A DNA stretch of 64,000 nucleotides from Hoeflea sp038900095. Lineage in GTDB: Bacteria; Pseudomonadota; Alphaproteobacteria; Rhizobiales; Rhizobiaceae. Below, piece after piece: positions 59,809 to 64,000 of the stretch. Location of the stretch: positions 496,001 to 560,000 of the forward strand of contig NZ_JBBMQQ010000003.1 of NCBI RefSeq assembly GCF_038900095.1. Direction: 5' to 3'. The translations under genes and the position numbers were made by a program. Each line of letters starts with the position of its first letter. The first letter of the stretch is position 1. The notes beneath the pieces are model-generated. The model searched no databases and was not told the origin of the DNA. It saw only the letters and a program-made list of their open reading frames with translations.

Positions 59809-60738
59809 ATGAACCAGTCATCCTCATTCAGGCCGGTCCGGCCGCGCCGTTCCGTGCTTTACCTGCCGGCAAGCAATTCCCGCGCTCTCGACAAGCTGCC
59901 GGGTCTTTCCTGTGACAGCGCTGTATTCGATCTCGAGGATTCGATCGCGCCGGGGGCCAAGGCCGAGGCGCGCGAGAATCTCCGCCGCTTCTTCACCGAT
60001 GGCCGGGCTGACGCGCTGCCGTCCGGGATGGAGACCGTGATCCGAATCAACTCGCTGTCGTCGCCATGGGGCGGCGAGGATCTGCTTGCCGCGCGCGGCT
60101 GCAAGCCGGACGCGATTCTGATTCCCAAGGTCGAGGCGCCTGAAGATATCGCGGCGGTGGAGGATGCGCTCGAGCAGACCGATGCGCTCCCGAGCTTGCG
60201 GCTCTGGGCCATGATCGAAACCCCGCACGGGGTGATGAACGCTGGCCAGATTGCACGGTCGGCGCGTTCGGATGGTGCGAGGCTCGATTGTTTCATCACC
60301 GGAACGAACGACCTGATCAAGGAAACCGGTGTTGCCGCCCTGCCTGGGCGGCCGTGGTTGTCATCCTGGCTGATGCAGATCGTGCTGGCGGCACGCGCCT
60401 ACGGGCTCGATGTGCTCGATGGCGTTTACAATGACTTCAAGGACGAGGCGGGACTGATCCGCGAATGTAGCGAAGGCCAGGCGATGGGCTTCGATGGCAA
60501 GACGCTGATCCACCCGGCGCAAATTGGCCCGGCAAACACGGCGTTTGGCATTTCGCCCGAACGGCTCGCGGATGCCAGGGCGATTGCGGACGCTTTCGCG
60601 ATCCCGGACAACCAGGGCCGCGGCGTCATCAGTCTTGACGGAAAGATGGTCGAGCGGCTGCATCTGGAGATGGCCGAACGGCTGATTGAAAAGGCGGCGC
60701 TGATTTCGGCGCGGCATGGCGGAGACCAGACCAGATGA
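59809..60738 (+). CDS. HpcH/HpaI aldolase/citrate lyase family (CitE-like) CoA-ester lyase
   Basis: 309 residues. TIM-barrel lyase of the CitE/malyl-CoA lyase group. Motifs: RRSVLYLPASNSRALDKLPGLSCDSAVFDLEDSIAPGAKAEARENL (the conserved DLEDS start), VIRINSLSSPWGGEDL with the substrate Arg, ILIPKVEAPEDI, LWAMIETPHGVMNA with the Mg-binding Glu, DCFITGTNDLIKE and GFDGKTLIHPAQI. Members cleave malyl-, citramalyl- or methylmalyl-CoA; stand-alone CitE-like proteins also act as thioesterases. Which reaction occurs is unknown. The stop overlaps the DUF1737 start as ATGA. Confidence 0.88.
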   Translation: MNQSSSFRPVRPRRSVLYLPASNSRALDKLPGLSCDSAVFDLEDSIAPGAKAEARENLRRFFTDGRADALPSGMETVIRINSLSSPWGGEDLLAARGCKPDAILIPKVEAPEDIAAVEDALEQTDALPSLRLWAMIETPHGVMNAGQIARSARSDGARLDCFITGTNDLIKETGVAALPGRPWLSSWLMQIVLAARAYGLDVLDGVYNDFKDEAGLIRECSEGQAMGFDGKTLIHPAQIGPANTAFGISPERLADARAIADAFAIPDNQGRGVISLDGKMVERLHLEMAERLIEKAALISARHGGDQTR

Positions 60739-60944
60739 AGCTCTATCGTTTTCTCACCGGGCCCGACGAAGGCGCCGATTTTTGCCACAAGGTCAGTCTG
60801 GCCTTGTCCAAGGGCTGGCAATTGCATGGATCGCCTTCATTGGCTTTCGACGCGACAACCGGCAAGGTTCTGTGCGGCCAGGCGGTGACCAAGGATGTGG
60901 ACGGCAAGGATTACCATCCCGACATGAAACTTGGCGAGCAGTGA
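60735..60944 (+). CDS. DUF1737 family small protein
   Basis: 69 residues: MKLYRFLTGPDEGADFCHKVSLALSKGWQLHGSP is the DUF1737 N terminus, and YHPDMKLGEQ the usual C terminus. It resembles proteins fused or adjacent to metabolic enzymes and has no known activity. Start and stop overlap the neighbouring genes (60735-60738 and 60941-60944), so lyase, DUF1737 and M20 hydrolase are translated as a coupled set. The family is short and well conserved, so the call is secure. Confidence 0.9.
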   Translation: MKLYRFLTGPDEGADFCHKVSLALSKGWQLHGSPSLAFDATTGKVLCGQAVTKDVDGKDYHPDMKLGEQ

Positions 60945-62101
60945 TCTTGACCGACTTCCTGACAGCGGCGGATACGGCCGAACTGGTTGCCTTGCGGCAC
61001 GCGCTTCATCGCAGGCCGGAGCTTTCAAGCCAGGAGCGGGAAACCGCCGCCCGGATTGCAGCCGAGCTTGAACGCTGCCGTGCCGACGAAATCCTGACGG
61101 ATCTTGGAACCCATGGAGTGGCGGCTGTCTATGACAGCGGTGTCGAGGGGCCGACGGTGCTGTTCCGGTGCGAACTTGACGGATTGCCGATCACCGAAAT
61201 CTCCACCTTCGCATGGCGTTCGGAGATCGAAGGCAAGGGGCATTTGTGCGGCCATGACGGCCACATGGCGATCCTGTGCGGCCTGGCAAGGTATCTGGAT
61301 GCAAACAGGCCGGCTCGCGGCCGGGTGGTGCTGATGTTCCAGCCCGCCGAGGAAACCGGGGCCGGGGCTGCAGATGTTATCGCCGATGCCCGGTTCGGGC
61401 AGATCCGGCCGGATTTCGCCTTTGCCCTTCACAATCTGCCGGGCCTGCCGCTGGGTGCGGTCGGTGTCCGGCCGGGCCCGTTCACCTTCGCGTCCGAGGG
61501 ACTGGCGATCAGGCTTTCGGGCCGCACCTCTCACGCGGCTCAGCCCGAGGCGGGTCTAAGTCCTGCGGCGGTGATGTGCAGGCTCATGGAGGCGCTTCCG
61601 GCGCTGCCTGAAACGCTGGGCCATACGCCGGGTCACTCGCTGGTCACGCTTTCGCACGCGCGGCTGGGCGAGGCTGCTTTCGGGATTTCTCCGGGCGAGG
61701 CCGACATCTTCGTGACCGTGCGCGCCATCGACGATGAATTGCAGGCGGCATTGATGGACCGGGCCGAGACCCTGGCGCGGGATCTGGCCAAGGCCGGCGG
61801 CCTCGGCGTGGATTTCGACCGGCACGAGAATTTCGCCGCGGGGCACAATGACGAGGAGGCCGTGGCGCGGATCGAAAAGGCAGCAGACGCACTGGGAGTG
61901 AAGCGCGTCGTGGTCGGCGATCCGTTCCGCTGGTCGGAAGATTTCGGCCGTTTCGGCAGCGTGGCCAAAACCGGCCTGTTCGTGCTCGGCTCGGGCGAGG
62001 ACCATCCCGGGCTGCACAATCCCGATTTTGATTTTCCCGATGAACTGATTCCGGCGGGCGTCAGCCTGTTCGCGTTGATCGCGCGGGATCTCTGCGGCTG
62101 A
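60941..62101 (+). CDS. M20-family amidohydrolase (hippurate/IAA-amino acid hydrolase-like)
   Basis: 386 residues. Zinc-dependent hydrolase of N-acyl amino acids. Metal and catalytic motifs: LRHALHRRPELSSQE, FRCELDGLPI, CGHDGHMA (103-110), FQPAEETGAGAADVI (Glu137-Glu138), FALHNLPGLPLGAVGVRPG, the dimerisation domain GRTSHAAQPEAGLSP, and SEDFGRFGSVAKTGLFVLGSGEDHPGLHNPDFDFPDELI. The start is GTG 60941, overlapping the DUF1737 stop; TTG 60947 is possible. The substrate is unknown; coupling to the CoA-ester lyase suggests a small catabolic operon. Confidence 0.9.
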   Translation: MILTDFLTAADTAELVALRHALHRRPELSSQERETAARIAAELERCRADEILTDLGTHGVAAVYDSGVEGPTVLFRCELDGLPITEISTFAWRSEIEGKGHLCGHDGHMAILCGLARYLDANRPARGRVVLMFQPAEETGAGAADVIADARFGQIRPDFAFALHNLPGLPLGAVGVRPGPFTFASEGLAIRLSGRTSHAAQPEAGLSPAAVMCRLMEALPALPETLGHTPGHSLVTLSHARLGEAAFGISPGEADIFVTVRAIDDELQAALMDRAETLARDLAKAGGLGVDFDRHENFAAGHNDEEAVARIEKAADALGVKRVVVGDPFRWSEDFGRFGSVAKTGLFVLGSGEDHPGLHNPDFDFPDELIPAGVSLFALIARDLCG

Positions 62102-62137
62102 GGCCGTCGGAGCCGCGTCCCGGTCGCGAGCCGGATC

Positions 62138-62560
62138 TCAGGTGACCCCGGCCTCGATGCGCTCCATGTCGTCATCGGAGAGGCCGAAATGATGGCCGAT
62201 CTCGTGGATCAGGACATGCGTGATGATGTCGCCGAGCGTTTCGTCATTTTCGGCCCAGTAATCAAGGATCGGCCGGCGATACAGGATGACCCGGTTGGCA
62301 AGTTCTCCGGTTTCCATGGTGAAACGCTCGGTCAGGCCGCGCCCTTCGAAAAGTCCCAGGAGATCGAAAGGGGTTTCAAGCCCCATGTCCTCGAAGATGT
62401 CGTCTTCGGGAAAATCGGCAACGATGATCGCCACATCGCCGGTATGGGAGCGGAAGCTTTCCGGCAAATTGGCATAGGCATCGATTGCCAGCGATTCGAA
62501 CTCGGCAAGAGAGGGCGCATGCCGGTCTCGCCAATCCCCTGTCTGATCAATTCGCGCCAT
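62138..62560 (-). CDS. Zincin-like metallopeptidase (DUF1025/MpP type)
   Basis: 140 residues. The C-terminal zinc motif is HEIGHHFGLSDDDM: His119, Glu120, His123 and Asp129 match the HExxHxxGxxD pattern. The N-terminal part (LAEFESLAIDAYANLPESFRSHTGDVAIIVADFPEDD) and RVILYRRPILDYWAENDETLGDIITHVLIHE are typical of the short bacterial family with a minimal zincin fold. Its physiological substrate is unknown. Cytosolic, with no signal peptide. It is a single gene, convergent with the M20 gene (36 bases between the stops). Confidence 0.92.
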   Translation of the reverse strand: MARIDQTGDWRDRHAPSLAEFESLAIDAYANLPESFRSHTGDVAIIVADFPEDDIFEDMGLETPFDLLGLFEGRGLTERFTMETGELANRVILYRRPILDYWAENDETLGDIITHVLIHEIGHHFGLSDDDMERIEAGVT

Positions 62561-62657
62561 GAAAAGTCCCTTCGCCTGAATCGTCCGGTCAAGCCACGAA
62601 TGTGCATATAAGAGAAACCGCCCGGCATTTCGAGGGCAGGATTTTACGGGGCAGGCA

Positions 62658-63092
62658 TCAGTGCCGCGGAATGTAACGGTCCGACAGGCCCCTGATGATC
62701 TCGATCAGCACCGCGGTGAAAACACCGAAGGCCAGCAGGCCGTTGACCGCGACAAAACCAGAGAGCACACGCCAGCCCTTTTCGACAACGACGTCGCCAT
62801 AACCGACCGTGCTGAAGGACACCATCGAGAAGTAGACGGCCTCCTCCAGGGAGGGAAAAACGCCAAGGAAGTAGAAGAGAACCGCCCAGAGCCAGACGCA
62901 AAGCGTATTGGCGAGCAGTATCAGCACGACCGCGCTCGAGAGTGTCTGGAAGAATTGCCAGATACCCGGGCGATGGCCGGAGTAATTGGCTTCAGCCCTG
63001 CGAACCAGCCGAATGGTAATGAGCATGAAGGCAATCATCACGGCGGTGGATGCCAGAATGGTCAGGGTGCCGATGATAAGTTCGCAGATCAT
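62658..63092 (-). CDS. Small potassium-type ion channel family protein
   Basis: 144 residues. Membrane segments at about 3-30 (CELIIGTLTILASTAVMIAFMLITIRLV), 52-80 (SSAVVLILLANTLCVWLWAVLFYFLG) and 107-133 flank a pore loop with the selectivity filter TVGYGD (95-100) in SMVSFSTVGYGDVVV. It thus belongs to the ion-channel-2 group of simple K+ channels, with one extra N-terminal helix. It has no RCK or other gating domain. The start at 63092 places MICELII at the first helix; the 108 extra residues of the longer frame are non-membrane and overlap the tRNA region, so they are rejected. Confidence 0.88.
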   Translation of the reverse strand: MICELIIGTLTILASTAVMIAFMLITIRLVRRAEANYSGHRPGIWQFFQTLSSAVVLILLANTLCVWLWAVLFYFLGVFPSLEEAVYFSMVSFSTVGYGDVVVEKGWRVLSGFVAVNGLLAFGVFTAVLIEIIRGLSDRYIPRH

Positions 63093-63371
63093 GAAGTGTT
63101 TGTGCCTGCTGCGGTGATGCCGGTCAAATCGGACGAGCGATCCAGACTGGCGGGCAAGTGTGACGATTTGATTGATTCGGCTCTTTCCGATGCTCAGGCT
63201 CGGGCCAAAACCCGGGCTGCATCGAATCAGGTTCTTCCAGCAGATCGGAGGTGACGCCGAATCAGAAAAGCGGTTTTGGCGGCGGCGCGCATCACCGGTA
63301 GGCGGACCGAAGCCCATCCGGCTTCCCACCGCGAAAAGGCCAGTTTCATCATTGTCGAAATGTGGAGAAAC

Positions 63372-63446
63372 TGGAGCGGGCGAGGCGATTCGAACGCCCG
63401 ACCCCAACCTTGGCAAGGTTGTGCTCTACCCCTGAGCTACGCCCGC
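63372..63446 (-). tRNA. tRNA-Gly (anticodon GCC)
   Basis: On the minus strand the sequence folds as a cloverleaf: acceptor GCGGGCG/CGCCCGC, D arm GCTC...GAGC, anticodon stem CAACC/GGTTG with loop TTGCCAA (anticodon GCC), and T loop TTCGAAT. Discriminator T and an encoded CCA (63372-63374 on the plus strand as TGG) complete it. It decodes GGC and GGU. Confidence 0.97.
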
Positions 63447-63772
63447 TCATAACCATGTCCGTGGGTAACTCGGACCGGCTGTCGAGGCGGTTCCGCCCCG
63501 GACCGGCGCTATATGGCGCAACCTGCTTTCAATTGCAACAGGGAATTTTCAGTCAAATGCAACATATCACAATCTGTCCTGATCGGAGCCGGCTTTGCTG
63601 CGGCTTTTGCCCGGTAGCGACAGCGCGGATTTCCTTTGAAAATGGCGGCCATTGCACAGCCCAGCCGGGTTGCTCTATCAAGAGCGGACATGAGGCTGAC
63701 GTCATGCGGGCGATGCCGCCGGCGTTTCAGCTCCAGCCGACCTGACTTTTCGTTCCAGCAAGAGTTTGTTTC
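63447..63772. other. 326-base intergenic region after tRNA-Gly
   Basis: Contains the tRNA-Gly promoter (leftward) and the promoter of the prolyl-tRNA deacylase gene. I see no supported gene, no attachment-site duplication of the tRNA 3' end and no strong hairpin. Confidence 0.5.
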
Positions 63773-64000
63773 ATGCCCAAGACCCGCCAAGATCTCTTCG
63801 ATTGCCTGGATGCGCTGGGGATCGCGCATCCGACTGTTGACCATGTCCCGGTGTTCACCGTCGCCGAATCGCAATCGCTGAGAGACGAGATCCCGGGGGG
63901 GCACACCAAGAACCTGTTCCTCAAGGACAAGAAGGGCGCCTATTTCCTGGTCACGGTCGAGGAAAATGCCGAAGTGAACCTGAAGAGGATCCACACCCTG
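63773..64000 (+). CDS. Prolyl-tRNA deacylase / YbaK-ProX domain protein (3' end outside window)
   Basis: The first 76 codons are present: MPKTRQDLFDCLDALGIAHPTVDH, VFTVAESQSLRDEIPGGHTKNLFLKDKKGAYFLVTVEENAEVNLKRIHTL. The GGHTKNLFLKDKKG block, with the conserved Lys in TKNLFLKD, is typical of stand-alone ProX/PrdX editing proteins that hydrolyse Ala-tRNA(Pro). The remaining roughly 90 residues lie beyond the right edge. The family call is good; only the N-terminal half can be judged. Confidence 0.9.
   Translation, partial: MPKTRQDLFDCLDALGIAHPTVDHVPVFTVAESQSLRDEIPGGHTKNLFLKDKKGAYFLVTVEENAEVNLKRIHTL

Noticed and set aside
63372..63446. tRNA-Gly as a phage or island attachment site
   Set aside because: No duplicated tRNA 3' end, integrase or composition change is visible on either side in the window.

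Overview
The window looks like a core-chromosome segment of a GC-rich alphaproteobacterium of the order Hyphomicrobiales (Rhizobiales), probably a Rhizobiaceae or Hoeflea-like marine/soil relative. Grounds for this are the gene order around hemE and parAB, a DUF1402 protein beside hslU, a TrcR/DUF1013 protein, a roughly 1,600-residue NAD-dependent glutamate dehydrogenase, heparinase II/III between rsmB and purH, and Rhizobiales-type parS sites. Genus assignment is inference; no rRNA gene is present.

Layout. Positions 2-5042 hold the 3' part of hslU, a secreted DUF1402 protein, and a leftward group (TimA/Tim44-like, MltA, Smr domain, XRE regulator). Positions 5175-6308 carry fxsA and secB. Positions 6385-9990 are a tight leftward block dnaQ-coaE-aroE-maf-ppsR. 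Positions 9991-10367 are the likely chromosomal replication origin: DnaA-box-like sequences and a GANTC cluster lie between ppsR and hemE, and the flanking gene blocks point away from it on both sides. Positions 10368-19200 run rightward: hemE-hemJ-rho-mnmE-mnmG-rsmG-parA-parB, with a parS cluster between mnmE and mnmG and a perfect parS inside rsmG. Replication start, partition machinery and its centromere therefore sit within about 9 kb.

Positions 19225-23400 are holA-lptE-leuS (leftward). From 23622 come yggS, propionyl-CoA synthetase, an SDR, TrcR and acetyl-CoA synthetase. Positions 30326-32046 form a small, partly AT-rich accessory patch. It has two paralogous proteins with an N-terminal SGLxNP module, one of which carries a Cys/His-rich C-terminal domain. 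Divergent from them is a 21-codon ORF with an exceptionally long Shine-Dalgarno match, followed directly by a terminator. This is the least explained part of the window.

Positions 32076-45178 hold a secreted thermonuclease, an SDHAF4-like factor, htpX, rsmB, heparinase, purH, an MFS transporter and the giant glutamate dehydrogenase. Positions 45279-51142 hold a peroxidase-like protein, a pyridoxal kinase operon, carbonic anhydrase, an MltB-type transglycosylase and asd. Positions 51539-64000 hold a Kef-type K+/H+ antiporter, PhzF with a divergent Lrp regulator, leuB, an M23 peptidase, a NodE/NodF-like synthase and carrier pair, leuD, a CoA-ester lyase/DUF1737/M20 operon, a metallopeptidase, a small ion channel, tRNA-Gly(GCC) and the start of a prolyl-tRNA deacylase gene. 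No CRISPR array, insertion sequence or prophage was seen.
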